The notes beneath the pieces are model-generated. The model was not told the DNA's origin. It was given only the letters and a program-made list of their open reading frames with translations, and searched no databases. Below, in pieces: positions 54,881 to 63,226 of a stretch of 64,000 nt of DNA. Positions within the stretch are counted from its first letter, which is position 1. Every line of letters starts with the position of its first letter. Origin of the DNA: Actinoplanes oblitus (lineage in GTDB: Bacteria; Actinomycetota; Actinomycetes; Mycobacteriales; Micromonosporaceae); the NCBI RefSeq assembly GCF_030252345.1, contig NZ_CP126980.1:1999501-2063500 (forward strand), written 5' to 3'. A program made the position numbers and the translations under genes.

Positions 54881-56677
54881 TTGTCGTCTGGTCCGGGATC
54901 AGACCCGCATCTGCTCGCCCTGCTGCGCGCCATCCGGCTGCGCCAGAGCGCACCCGACGCGGCCGCCGCCGGCGAGGCCGACGCCGCCGCCGCGCTGTCC
55001 GAGATCTCTCCGCCGGCACCGCAGTCCGCCGAGCCGGCACCGGCGCCGCCCGAGGCGCCGGCGCCCGTGCCGCCCGCCGTCACCTCGTTCCTGCGTCCCG
55101 CCACGTCCACCGGCGGCGCCACGCGCGCGGGAAACGTGGCCGGCATCGGCCGGACCACGCCGTCCGGCGAGCCCGCTCCGCGCCCGGCGGGCGACGAGCA
55201 GCCCGCCGCCCCGCCGTCCACCCGCACCGGCCCCGGGTCCGAGCTGTTGTGGCGCGGTGACCAGGGTGCCGCGCTGGGCCGTTCCGGGCTCGGACCGGGC
55301 GCTCGGCGGCCGGGCGCCGCGGACCGGGCCGGGGCGAGCGCGGCCTATGGCGTACCGGTCAATCGGGTCAATCCGATCACCGGGATCAACCCGGGCGGAC
55401 CGGTGACCCCGGCCCCGGCGGTCCCCGGGGTGCCACCGGCGCGCCCCATCGGGGCGCCCGGCACCGAGTTCCCCTCGGTCAGCCCGGCGGAGTACGCGGC
55501 GCACTTCGCCCGCAACACCACCCGGCGCCACCTGCCGTCGGACGGCATGGACCCGGGCGACACCCTGGCGCTGCGGGACACCCAGCGACTGCTCAGCACC
55601 AGCCTCACCTTCGCCGGCGGCATCGACGAGGTGGCCGAGCGGCTCTGGCGGGCGCTGCTGCAGGCCCAGCCGGACCTGCTGACCGCGCTGCCCGGCACCG
55701 CCGACTCGCAGCGCCGGCAGCTGGCCCGGGCGATCACCTGGCTGGTGCACCGGCTCGACGACCCACCGGCCGTGGTGGCCGGGGCCGGGCAACTGGGCGC
55801 GGTGCTGGCCGAGTGCGGCGTGCAGTGGAGCCAGCTGCACCTGGTCGGCGCGGCCCTGGCCGAGGCGATGCGGGCCGGCATGGTGCCGGGCGTCTGGCGG
55901 CAGGACTTCGACCAGGCCTGGCGGTGGACCTGGCAGCACGTCTACGAGTGGATCGTGCACGGCGGCACGCTGATCGCCTACCAGCCGACGATCTGGGAGA
56001 CCGAGGTGATCAGCCACCAGCGCCGCCGCCCCGACCTGGCGGTGGTCCGGTTGCGCCCGTTCCTGCCGATGCCCTACCGCCCCGGGCAGTACGCGCGGGT
56101 CGAGGTCGCCGACGTCCCCGGCATCTGGCGGCCGTACTCGCTGGCCGGCGCCCCGCAGGTGGACGACGTGATCGAGCTGCACGTGCGGGCCAAGACCGAG
56201 ACCGGGGTGAGCGGCACACTCGTGCACCACACTCGGACCGGCGACCGGATCCGGATCGGCCGGGCCGAGGGCGACATGGGCCTGCCCGAGGAGCCGGGCC
56301 GGGGCGTGCTGATGATCGCCGGGGACACCGGGGTGGCCCCGATGAAAGCGATGCTCGCCCAGCTCGCCGCGCTCGGCGACACCCGCCCGGCGGTGCTGTT
56401 CTGGGGGGTGCGCAACCTCGGCGAGCTCTACGACATCGACGAGCTGACGGCGCTCGCCCGGCAGGCGCCCCGGGCCACGGTGGTCCCGGTGGTCGCCGAG
56501 GGTGACCCGGGGCCGTACCCGTCCGGGCTGGTCACCGACGCGGTCGCGGCGTACGGGGAGTGGTCCCGGCACGAGGTCTACCTGGCCGGGCCGCCGCTGA
56601 TGCTGGCCGCGACCGGCGTGGCGCTGCGGCAGCTGGGTGTCGACCCGGCTCGCATCCATCACGACGCCCCGGAGTAG
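54881..56677 (+). CDS. Flavohaemoglobin-like fusion with disordered N-terminus
   Basis: 598 residues from a TTG at 54881 (GGGGGG just upstream). Residues 1-210 are Ala/Pro/Gly-rich and probably unfolded. A globin-like region follows (about 215-380: LALRDTQRLLSTSLTF to WQHVYEWIVHGG). Then come an FAD domain (RPYSLAG, replacing the RxYS motif of flavohaemoglobins) and an NAD domain with GDTGVAPMKAML. At the F8 position, where KHxSLGV is expected, the text is AECGVQW, so the proximal His appears to be missing and haem binding is doubtful. It is likely an NAD(P)H reductase with a globin-shaped sensor or scaffold. Confidence 0.8.
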   Translation: MSSGPGSDPHLLALLRAIRLRQSAPDAAAAGEADAAAALSEISPPAPQSAEPAPAPPEAPAPVPPAVTSFLRPATSTGGATRAGNVAGIGRTTPSGEPAPRPAGDEQPAAPPSTRTGPGSELLWRGDQGAALGRSGLGPGARRPGAADRAGASAAYGVPVNRVNPITGINPGGPVTPAPAVPGVPPARPIGAPGTEFPSVSPAEYAAHFARNTTRRHLPSDGMDPGDTLALRDTQRLLSTSLTFAGGIDEVAERLWRALLQAQPDLLTALPGTADSQRRQLARAITWLVHRLDDPPAVVAGAGQLGAVLAECGVQWSQLHLVGAALAEAMRAGMVPGVWRQDFDQAWRWTWQHVYEWIVHGGTLIAYQPTIWETEVISHQRRRPDLAVVRLRPFLPMPYRPGQYARVEVADVPGIWRPYSLAGAPQVDDVIELHVRAKTETGVSGTLVHHTRTGDRIRIGRAEGDMGLPEEPGRGVLMIAGDTGVAPMKAMLAQLAALGDTRPAVLFWGVRNLGELYDIDELTALARQAPRATVVPVVAEGDPGPYPSGLVTDAVAAYGEWSRHEVYLAGPPLMLAATGVALRQLGVDPARIHHDAPE

Positions 56678-56700
56678 TCCCGTCTTTTGTGCGGGGCCGC

Positions 56701-56815
56701 CTTTGCGCGTGCCCGCGTTTCGCGCGTGCCCGCCTTTCGTGCGTGCCCGCCTTTCGTGCGGGCCTGCCTTTGCGCAGGCCTGCCTTTCGCGGGGGCCCGT
56801 GTTTTGCGCGGGCCC
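56701..56815. repeat. About 17-bp GC repeats between convergent genes
   Basis: GTGCCCGCCTTTCGTGCG-type units begin near 56709, 56726 and 56743, and weaker copies continue (CCTGCCTTTGCG). The end, GGGCCCGTGTTTTGCGCGGGCCC, is a self-complementary hairpin. It lies between the globin-reductase gene and the convergent murL; a terminator function is likely. Confidence 0.7.
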
Positions 56816-56827
56816 GGCCTCCAGGGC

Positions 56828-58123
56828 TCAGAGGGCCGCGTCGAGGATCTTCTGGAAGGCCGGCGGGATGTGGTGCGGGCCGCCCGGGGTGAAGACGCCG
56901 CTGTGCGAGACGGAGTCCCAGGCCGACGCCGGGACGGCAGCGCGCAGTGCCACCAGCGCCGGCGCGTCGTCGGTCAGCATGGAGAGCGCCACCAGGCACT
57001 CCTCCGCCTCGCCGACGCACTCGAACGGCTTGTGCCCGTCGACGCCGAGCAGCTCCTTGAAGCCCTGCACCTGCGACTCGTCGGCGAACAGGTCGTGCCC
57101 GAAGATGTGCGCGAGCCGCTCCCGCGGCATGTGCGGGGCCATCGCCAGGAAGACGAACCGGCACTTCGGGCAGTCACCGCACCAGCGCGCGGTCGGGTCG
57201 TGCAGCTTGAACGCCTTGTTACAACTGGTCACCACGTCGTCATACGCTGTGTGACCGGCGAACAGCTGCGCGATGTGCAGCTCGGACAGCGTCCGCAGCA
57301 GCGAGAAGTACGGGTCCATCAGCCCGGTGTGCGCCGTCACCGCGTCCCGCAGCAGCCCCTCGGCGAGCACCCCCTTGGACCACTGGTGGTTGACCTCGTG
57401 ACCGTTCCAGATCAGGTTCGGGTCGGAGGCGGAGCGCTCGTTCGACATCACCACCGGGCCCAGTCCGTGCCAGACGGCGGTGGCGATCGCGATCAGCGAG
57501 TTGATCGCGGTGACCGGGATGTGCCCGTTCAGCGCGCCGGCCTTGTTCAGCTCGAACAGGCGCGGGTCGAGCCTGCGGCGGGCGGCCAGAGCGGGCAGGC
57601 CGGACGCGGCGTTCACGTTCTCGATCACCGGGTTCGGGTTCACCGAGAACGGCACCGGATCGAGGCCGGCCGCGCGCAGGATCTCCAGCGTGACGATCGA
57701 GTCCTTGCCGCCGCCGACAGCTGACAGCGGCCGGCCGGTGACCTCGACCGGGGTGGCCGGGGGCAGCTCACCGAGGGTTTCCACGGTCAGCTCCAGGACG
57801 TGCGGGAGCTGGTTACGGTACGCGTACTCGGCCAGGCCGTCGGTGTAGATCCGGGTGAACCAGGCGGCGACCGCGGGCGCGACCGGCTCGGGCGCGAGCA
57901 CCCGCGGCGGGGCGCCCACCTTGTAGTAACTCACCCCGGCGACCACGTGCAGCAGGTCGAGCACCCGGCGGAAGGCGTCCGGAACCTCGCGCGCCGCCAC
58001 CGGGAACGTGATCGTCTCGGTGAAGCTCAGCGGCTCCGGGCCGTCGAGCAGGTAGTCGAACGTGGCGACTCCCGTCGTCGGGTCGAACGCGTACGAGGGG
58101 AAGCGCATGACGTCGAACTGCAC
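56828..58123 (-). CDS. murL: UDP-MurNAc-L-Ala-L-Glu epimerase MurL
   Basis: 431 residues from GTG with AGGAG upstream. An N-terminal domain of unknown fold is followed at 137-142 by GGGKDS, a PP-loop nucleotide site, in LSAVGGGKDSIVTLEIL. C-x-x-C-x-x-C in WCGDCPKCRFVFLAM lies near residue 315. This is the architecture I associate with MurL, which turns the L-Glu of UDP-MurNAc-L-Ala-L-Glu into D-Glu with ATP. The divergent neighbour is a MurD-type ligase, as expected for the MurD2/MurL route known in Xanthomonas. Assignment is by motif memory and context. Confidence 0.83.
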   Translation of the reverse strand: MQFDVMRFPSYAFDPTTGVATFDYLLDGPEPLSFTETITFPVAAREVPDAFRRVLDLLHVVAGVSYYKVGAPPRVLAPEPVAPAVAAWFTRIYTDGLAEYAYRNQLPHVLELTVETLGELPPATPVEVTGRPLSAVGGGKDSIVTLEILRAAGLDPVPFSVNPNPVIENVNAASGLPALAARRRLDPRLFELNKAGALNGHIPVTAINSLIAIATAVWHGLGPVVMSNERSASDPNLIWNGHEVNHQWSKGVLAEGLLRDAVTAHTGLMDPYFSLLRTLSELHIAQLFAGHTAYDDVVTSCNKAFKLHDPTARWCGDCPKCRFVFLAMAPHMPRERLAHIFGHDLFADESQVQGFKELLGVDGHKPFECVGEAEECLVALSMLTDDAPALVALRAAVPASAWDSVSHSGVFTPGGPHHIPPAFQKILDAAL

Positions 58124-58197
58124 CCGGGAACTCCTGTCTAACGGCCGACGGGCAATATTAGTGCGGTCCCGCGAAAAACCGACTTGGGGAGACTGAC

Positions 58198-59541
58198 GTG
58201 CGCCTGGCAGACCTGCGTGGCCGCTCGGTGGCGGTCTGGGGGACCGGCCGCGAGGGGCGGGCCGCGGTGACCGCGATCGCCCGGCACGAGCCGGCCCGGC
58301 TGATCGCCGTCAACGACAGCGCCGGCTACCTCGACGACCCCTGGGACGGCGAGCTCGCCCCGCTGGCCGGTGGTGAGCACGCCTTCGCCGCCCTGGCCAG
58401 CGCGGATGTCATCGTCCGCTCGCCGGGCGTGCCGTCCACCCACCCGTTCATGGCGGAACTGCGCGGGCGGGGGATCACCATCACCGGCGGCAGCGCGCTC
58501 TGGATGGCCGACCACGCGGCGCAGACCGTCGGGGTGACCGGCAGCAAGGGCAAGAGCACCACCTCCAGCCTGATCAGCCACCTGCTCGCGGCGGCCGGGC
58601 GGCCCAACGCGTACGGCGGCAACATCGGCGTCCCGCTGCTCGACCTGCCCCAGGCCGACCTCTACGTGCTGGAGCTGTCCAGCTACCAGTGCGCCGACCT
58701 GACCGATTCGCCGCGGGTGGCGGTGGTCACCTCGCTCTTTCCGGAGCACCTGGACGCGCACGGCGGCGAGCGGGAGTACTACCGCGACAAGCTCAACCTG
58801 CTCCGCCACGGACCGGATCTGATCGTGGTGAACGGCGCCGACGAGCGACTGCGTGACGAGATCCGCGGCGTCGCCGACCGCAACGGCTTCCCGCCGGTCC
58901 CGGCCGCCGCCGGCGACTCCCGCTTCCGGGTCGAGGAGGGCACCGTCTTCTGCAGCGACGATCCGCTGTTCCCCCGCTCCGAGCTGCGGCTCAAGGGCCG
59001 GCACAACGAGCGCAACCTGTGCGTCGCGCTGGCCGTGCTGGACGGCATGGGCATCGACGTGGCCGGCCTGCGCACCGAGCTGGCCGCCGCGGTCCGCTCC
59101 TTCGAGGGACTCCCGCACCGGCTCACCGAGATCCCCGACCCGTCCGGCCTGACCTTCGTCGACGACACCCTCTCCACCGCGCCCTACGCCGCCATGCACG
59201 CCATCGAAGCCTACGAGGACCGGCCACTCACCGTGTTGGTCGGCGGCACTGACCGAGGCCTGGACTACTCACCGTTACGAGACTTCCTCGCCTCCCGCGA
59301 ACTCACCGTGATCGGCATGCCGGACAGCGGCCCACGCATCCTGGCGGAGCTGGCCGACCTCCCGAAGATCACCACCCACTCGTCCGAGGACCTCGCCGAC
59401 GCGGTTCGGCTGGCCCGCGAGGTGACACCGGCCGGCGGCGTCGTGCTGCTCTCGCCGGCCGCGCCGAGCTATGGTCGCTTCCGTAACTTCGAGCACCGCT
59501 CCGAGGCCTTCCAGGAGGCGATCCGCGCGACCGCGAAGTAG
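58198..59541 (+). CDS. murD2: UDP-MurNAc-L-Ala-glutamate ligase, MurD2 type
   Basis: 447 residues from GTG (GGGGAG upstream). It is a Mur ligase with an N-terminal Rossmann entry (SVAVWGTGREGRAAV), ATP loop VTGSKGKSTTSSLI at about 113-126, LELSSYQCADL, and the phosphate segment TSLFPEHLDAHGG, with a C-terminal domain from about residue 310. It adds glutamate to UDP-MurNAc-L-Ala. Because it adjoins murL on the opposite strand, it is probably the L-Glu-adding MurD2 rather than classical MurD, whose gene normally sits in the dcw cluster. Its stop is followed by over 1 kb of repeats. Confidence 0.85.
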   Translation: MRLADLRGRSVAVWGTGREGRAAVTAIARHEPARLIAVNDSAGYLDDPWDGELAPLAGGEHAFAALASADVIVRSPGVPSTHPFMAELRGRGITITGGSALWMADHAAQTVGVTGSKGKSTTSSLISHLLAAAGRPNAYGGNIGVPLLDLPQADLYVLELSSYQCADLTDSPRVAVVTSLFPEHLDAHGGEREYYRDKLNLLRHGPDLIVVNGADERLRDEIRGVADRNGFPPVPAAAGDSRFRVEEGTVFCSDDPLFPRSELRLKGRHNERNLCVALAVLDGMGIDVAGLRTELAAAVRSFEGLPHRLTEIPDPSGLTFVDDTLSTAPYAAMHAIEAYEDRPLTVLVGGTDRGLDYSPLRDFLASRELTVIGMPDSGPRILAELADLPKITTHSSEDLADAVRLAREVTPAGGVVLLSPAAPSYGRFRNFEHRSEAFQEAIRATAK

Positions 59542-59706
59542 CAGCGGTCCCGGCGGTCCGGATCAAACTTCAAAAGCTTCATATACGTGGGTTCCGCTGG
59601 GGTGCGCGCGCTGGTCGGGGTAGCGCCCCAGGGCCCCCGTTGGTTGCCGCTCCTGGTCGCCCGTCCCGTCGCTGATGACGGCCGGCCGCCGGTCGCGGTC
59701 CGTCGA

Positions 59707-59930
59707 AACCACCGTGTGCGCCAGCCGTGTGGGCTGGGCTGGTCGTGGTGGTGGTGTTCGGGTCGTTGAGGCCACCGTGTGTGCCAGCCGTGGTCGCTGG
59801 GCTGGTCGTGGTGGTGGTGTTCGGGTCGTTGAGGCCACCGTGTGTGCCAGCCGGCCGGGCTGGGCTGGTTGTGGTGGTGGTGTTCGGGTCGTTGAGACCA
59901 CCATGAGTGCCAGCCGTGGTCGCTGGCCAG
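59707..59930. repeat. 63-bp tandem array, four copies
   Basis: CACCGTGTGTGCCAGCCG-type units start at 59710, 59773, 59836 and 59899, exactly 63 bases apart. The period and the GGTGGTGGTGTTCGGG...ACCGTG...GCCAGC order match the array at 46.4 kb, though the bases have diverged. It follows murD2 on the same strand as the next gene. Confidence 0.9.
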
Positions 59931-60013
59931 CGCTGGACGGGATGGGCGCCGCCGCAGACATCCGCGAACCGTGACCGGGATCGGGTGCCACCGTGACCAG
60001 CTACGGACGGCAG

Positions 60014-60250
60014 GCGGCGGCCGCGACGGTGATCGGCAGCTCCAGGGCGTGGCTATCCGGTCCGGTCTGGTAACGGATCGTGGGTGGCGGCCGCGACGGT
60101 GGCCGGCAGCTCCAGGGCGTGGCTATCCGGTCCGTGACTGGTAACGGATCGTGGGTGGCGGCCGCGACGGTGATCGGCAACCCCGGGCGTGGCTATCCGG
60201 ACCATGACCGGCAATGGATCGTGGGTGGCGACCGCGACGGTGGCCACCCG
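60014..60250. repeat. About 70-bp tandem array, about 3.5 copies
   Basis: CCGCGACGG recurs at 60021, 60091, 60162 and 60232, with GGCGTGGCTATCCGG and AACGGATCGTGGGTGGCGG in each unit. Copies are more alike at the left end. No gene is seen from 59542 to 60660. Confidence 0.88.
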
Positions 60251-60590
60251 CACCAGCGGGCAGCAATAACGCAACATCCGGAGATGACCGGCTGCGGGCC
60301 CGGACCGGTGGGAGCGCTCACGGCGTACCGGAAAGCGTTTTGATCTTGTTTCGGACGTGACGACCGGGTTGCCTGGCGTGTTGCGAACTGGTCGAACGGG
60401 CGACGGCGTGTGGGCTGATCGGTGGCGGAGCCTCCCCTGATCAGAGGAGCGCAAACGGGCGTAAGGCGGACATGTGATGGCGACCACGTTGTAAGGGTTA
60501 TTTCCGGATCGATGGCTGTCATCTGGCGGGTCGGAAACACGTGTTCATCGGCGCAGGTCAGGTAACGGTTTGAAAACTTCACCCACGGCC

Positions 60591-60635
60591 TTGACACGGA
60601 GGGGCGGTTAGTAAGAACTTTTACCGCAACAGTAA
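60591..60635 (+). promoter_or_regulatory. Promoter and operator-like region of the sugar operon regulator
   Basis: TTGACA at 60591-60596 is a perfect -35 box; the -10 is less clear (TAAGAA after 15 bases or AGAACT after 17). GTAAGAACTTTTAC (60611-60624), an imperfect inverted repeat, and CAGTAAACAG just after look like operator half-sites. Confidence 0.45.
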
Positions 60636-60660
60636 ACAGTCCTTCCTGAAAGGGTGACCG

Positions 60661-61803
60661 ATGGCTGAGCCGGAGATGGACGGGACCGCGTTGACCGCGG
60701 TCGCCGACTCGCCGGCCCGCGGCGAGGCCGCCCCCAACGGGAGCGAGCTGACGGTGCGGGACCGGCTTGACCAGAACTTCTGGTCCCGGAGCGAACCGCG
60801 CCTCCGACCGGCCGACAGCCGCACCGAGAACGGGCGGGGCGAGAGCAACCACCCCCGCACCGAGAACGGGCGGGGCGAGAGCAACCACGGCCGCACGGAG
60901 AAGATCGGGAGCGACCCCATGGACCACCCGCCCGCCGACGGGGTCCTGGTCCGGGTCCGGACGCTGCTGCCGGAGTTCACCGGCGCGCTGCAGCGGGTCG
61001 CCGAGCAGGTGCTCACCGACCCGGCCGCCGCCTCCCGGGCCACCATCGTCGAGCTGGCCGAGCGCAGCGGCACGTCACCGGCGACGGTGACCCGCTTCTG
61101 CCGGGCGCTGGGCTTCGACGGCTACGCCGACCTGCGGCTGGGCATCGCCGCCGAGACCGGGCGGGCCCGCTCGGCCGGCTGGACCGTCGACATCGGCCGC
61201 GAGATCCAGCCCAACGACCCCCTGGAGCGGGTGCTCGGCCAGATCATGGCCTCCGACACCAGGGCCATGCACGACACCGCCTCGCTGCTGGACCTGGGCG
61301 AGGTGGAGCGGGCCGCGGTGGCAATCGCCGCAGCACCGCGGGTGAACATCTTCGGCGCCAGCGGCAGCGCGCTGGTCGGCGAGGAGATGCAGTTCAGCCT
61401 GCACCGCATCGGCATCCCGGTGTGGGCCTGGACCGACGTGCACAACGGTCTGGCCAGCGCCGCGCTGTCCAGGCCCGGCGACGTCGCGCTCGGCATCTCG
61501 CACACCGGCGAGACCGGCGAGACGATCGAGCTGCTCGCCGAGGCGAGCAGCCGGGGCGCCACCACCATCGCGCTCACCAGCTTTCCCCGTTCCCCGCTGG
61601 CCGAGCTCGCCGACATCGTCCTGATCACCGCGACCCAGGCGACCACCTTCCGGCCGGACGCGCTCTCCGCACGGCACCCCCAGCTGGTGGTCCTCGATCT
61701 GCTGTACGTGGCCGTCGCGCAGCGGACCCACGAACGCTCGCATGCCGCCTTCCAGCGCACCGCCCAGGCGGTGCACGGACACAAAGCGGCGAAAGACGCC
61801 TAA
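60661..61803 (+). CDS. MurR/RpiR-family transcriptional regulator
   Basis: 380 residues from the ATG at 60661 (AAAGGG upstream). The usual family length is reached from a second ATG at 60919, which has GGGAG seven bases before it. The extra 86 residues contain a 12-residue repeat (RTENGRGESNH twice, from a 36-bp DNA repeat). Then come the RpiR helix-turn-helix (IVELAERSGTSPATVTRFCR) and the SIS sugar-phosphate domain (VNIFGASGSALVGEEMQF and GISHTGETGETIELLAEASS). It should sense a sugar phosphate and control the ABC genes directly downstream. Confidence 0.9.
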   Translation: MAEPEMDGTALTAVADSPARGEAAPNGSELTVRDRLDQNFWSRSEPRLRPADSRTENGRGESNHPRTENGRGESNHGRTEKIGSDPMDHPPADGVLVRVRTLLPEFTGALQRVAEQVLTDPAAASRATIVELAERSGTSPATVTRFCRALGFDGYADLRLGIAAETGRARSAGWTVDIGREIQPNDPLERVLGQIMASDTRAMHDTASLLDLGEVERAAVAIAAAPRVNIFGASGSALVGEEMQFSLHRIGIPVWAWTDVHNGLASAALSRPGDVALGISHTGETGETIELLAEASSRGATTIALTSFPRSPLAELADIVLITATQATTFRPDALSARHPQLVVLDLLYVAVAQRTHERSHAAFQRTAQAVHGHKAAKDA

Positions 61804-61839
61804 TCCCTTTTTACGAATGAAACCCCTTCGGGAGGAAAA

Positions 61840-63150
61840 GTGAAGCGCAAGATCGCGGTCGCCGCGGCGCTCGCCGCCACGCTGGTCGGCACCGCCGCGT
61901 GCGGTGGCAACAGCAGCGACAGTGGCACCACCTCGGCCAACGGCGCCGTCGACGGCAAGGGCAAGACCATCAAGGTCTGGCTCATGGTCGACGCCCAGAG
62001 CGGCTGGAAGAGCGTCGTGGACGACGCCTCCAAGCGGTTCACCGACGCCACCGGCGCGCAGGTGCAGGTCGAGTACCAGCAGTGGGCGAACGTGCTCACC
62101 AAGCTGGACGCCTCGCTGGCCGGCACCGACGTGCCGGACGTGGTCGAGCTGGGCAACACCCAGTTCCCCAAGTACGTCGACTCCGAGGGCTTCGCCGAGC
62201 TCGACAAGAAGAGCTTCGAGAACTCCGACACCTGGCTGACCGGCCTCTCCGGCGCCTGTGAGAAGGACGGCAAGACGTACTGCGTGCCCTACTACGCGGG
62301 CGCCCGGGTCCTGATCTACCGCAAGGACCTGTTCCAGAAGGCCGGCATCGCCGACGCGCCGAAGACCTACGACGAGTTCCTCGCCGACGCCGACAAGGTG
62401 CAGGCGGCGAACAAGGACGCCAAGTTCGGCTCCGTCTACATGCCGGGCCGTTACTGGTACGCCGCGATGTCGTGGGTCAAGGCCAACGGCGGCGACATCG
62501 CCAAGAAGGACGGCGACAAGTGGGCCGGCCAGCTCTCCACGCCGGCCTCGCAGGCCGGTCTGCAGAAGTGGGTCGACCTGGTCAAGAAGTACTCGAAGGC
62601 GGACGTCACCAAGGACGAGGCCGACCAGTACCTGGTGTTCAGCCAGGCCAACGCCGGCATGTTCTACGGCAACGGCTGGGAGCAGGGTTCCGCCGAGCAG
62701 GTCAAGAAGGACCCGAACGACCCGAACTCGAAGCTGGTCCCGACCAAGGTCAACGGCAAGCTGGCCGCCGCGCCGATGCCGGAGATCCCCTCGCTGCTCG
62801 GTGGCTCGAACGTCGGCGTCCCGCTGAAGAGCAAGAACCCGGAGCTGGCCGCTCAGTGGATCAAGTACTTCACCGACAGCACCTCGATGAAGGGCCTGAT
62901 CAAGGCCGGCGCCCTGCCGAACGCCACCTCGCTGCTGGACCAGGCCGCCACCGACAACCCGGCGCTGAAGTTCACCGCCGGCGCGGCGAAGAACAGCTGG
63001 GCCGTCCCGAACTCCGGCAAGTGGGCCGACGTGGAGAAGGCCAACGTGCTGCAGAACATGCTGTCGGACATCCTGACCGGCAAGAAGTCTCTGGCGGACG
63101 CGACTGCCGCCGCTGACCAGCAGATCGCCACGACGCTCAACGCGAGCTGA
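61840..63150 (+). CDS. Sugar ABC transporter substrate-binding lipoprotein
   Basis: 436 residues from a GTG with GGGAGGAAAA upstream. The signal peptide (KRKIAVAAALAATLVG) ends in a lipobox with Cys21 (GTAAC). The mature protein is a type 1 extracellular solute-binding protein: TIKVWLMVDAQSGWK, YYAGARVLIYRKDLFQKAGI and a Lys/Asp/Trp-rich body. It binds a sugar or oligosaccharide outside the membrane and hands it to the permeases. It lies between the RpiR regulator and a permease, with a strong hairpin after its stop. Confidence 0.92.
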   Translation: MKRKIAVAAALAATLVGTAACGGNSSDSGTTSANGAVDGKGKTIKVWLMVDAQSGWKSVVDDASKRFTDATGAQVQVEYQQWANVLTKLDASLAGTDVPDVVELGNTQFPKYVDSEGFAELDKKSFENSDTWLTGLSGACEKDGKTYCVPYYAGARVLIYRKDLFQKAGIADAPKTYDEFLADADKVQAANKDAKFGSVYMPGRYWYAAMSWVKANGGDIAKKDGDKWAGQLSTPASQAGLQKWVDLVKKYSKADVTKDEADQYLVFSQANAGMFYGNGWEQGSAEQVKKDPNDPNSKLVPTKVNGKLAAAPMPEIPSLLGGSNVGVPLKSKNPELAAQWIKYFTDSTSMKGLIKAGALPNATSLLDQAATDNPALKFTAGAAKNSWAVPNSGKWADVEKANVLQNMLSDILTGKKSLADATAAADQQIATTLNAS

Positions 63151-63155
63151 TCCGG

Positions 63156-63188
63156 GTGCCGCCCGCCCGCACGGCGGGCGGGCGGCAC
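63156..63188 (+). terminator. Intra-operon hairpin after the binding-protein gene
   Basis: GTGCCGCCCGCCCGC and GCGGGCGGGCGGCAC pair perfectly over 15 bp around ACG. There is no T-run and the permease follows on the same strand. It probably stabilises or partly ends the binding-protein mRNA, giving more binding protein than permease. Confidence 0.75.
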
Positions 63189-63226
63189 ACCGCCGTCTCT
63201 TCTTCTTCGGTGAGAGAGGAAAGCTG

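Noticed and set aside
59542..60660. tRNA or rRNA gene in the long gap
   Set aside because: I could not find a cloverleaf or rRNA-like sequence; the gap is explained by two tandem arrays.
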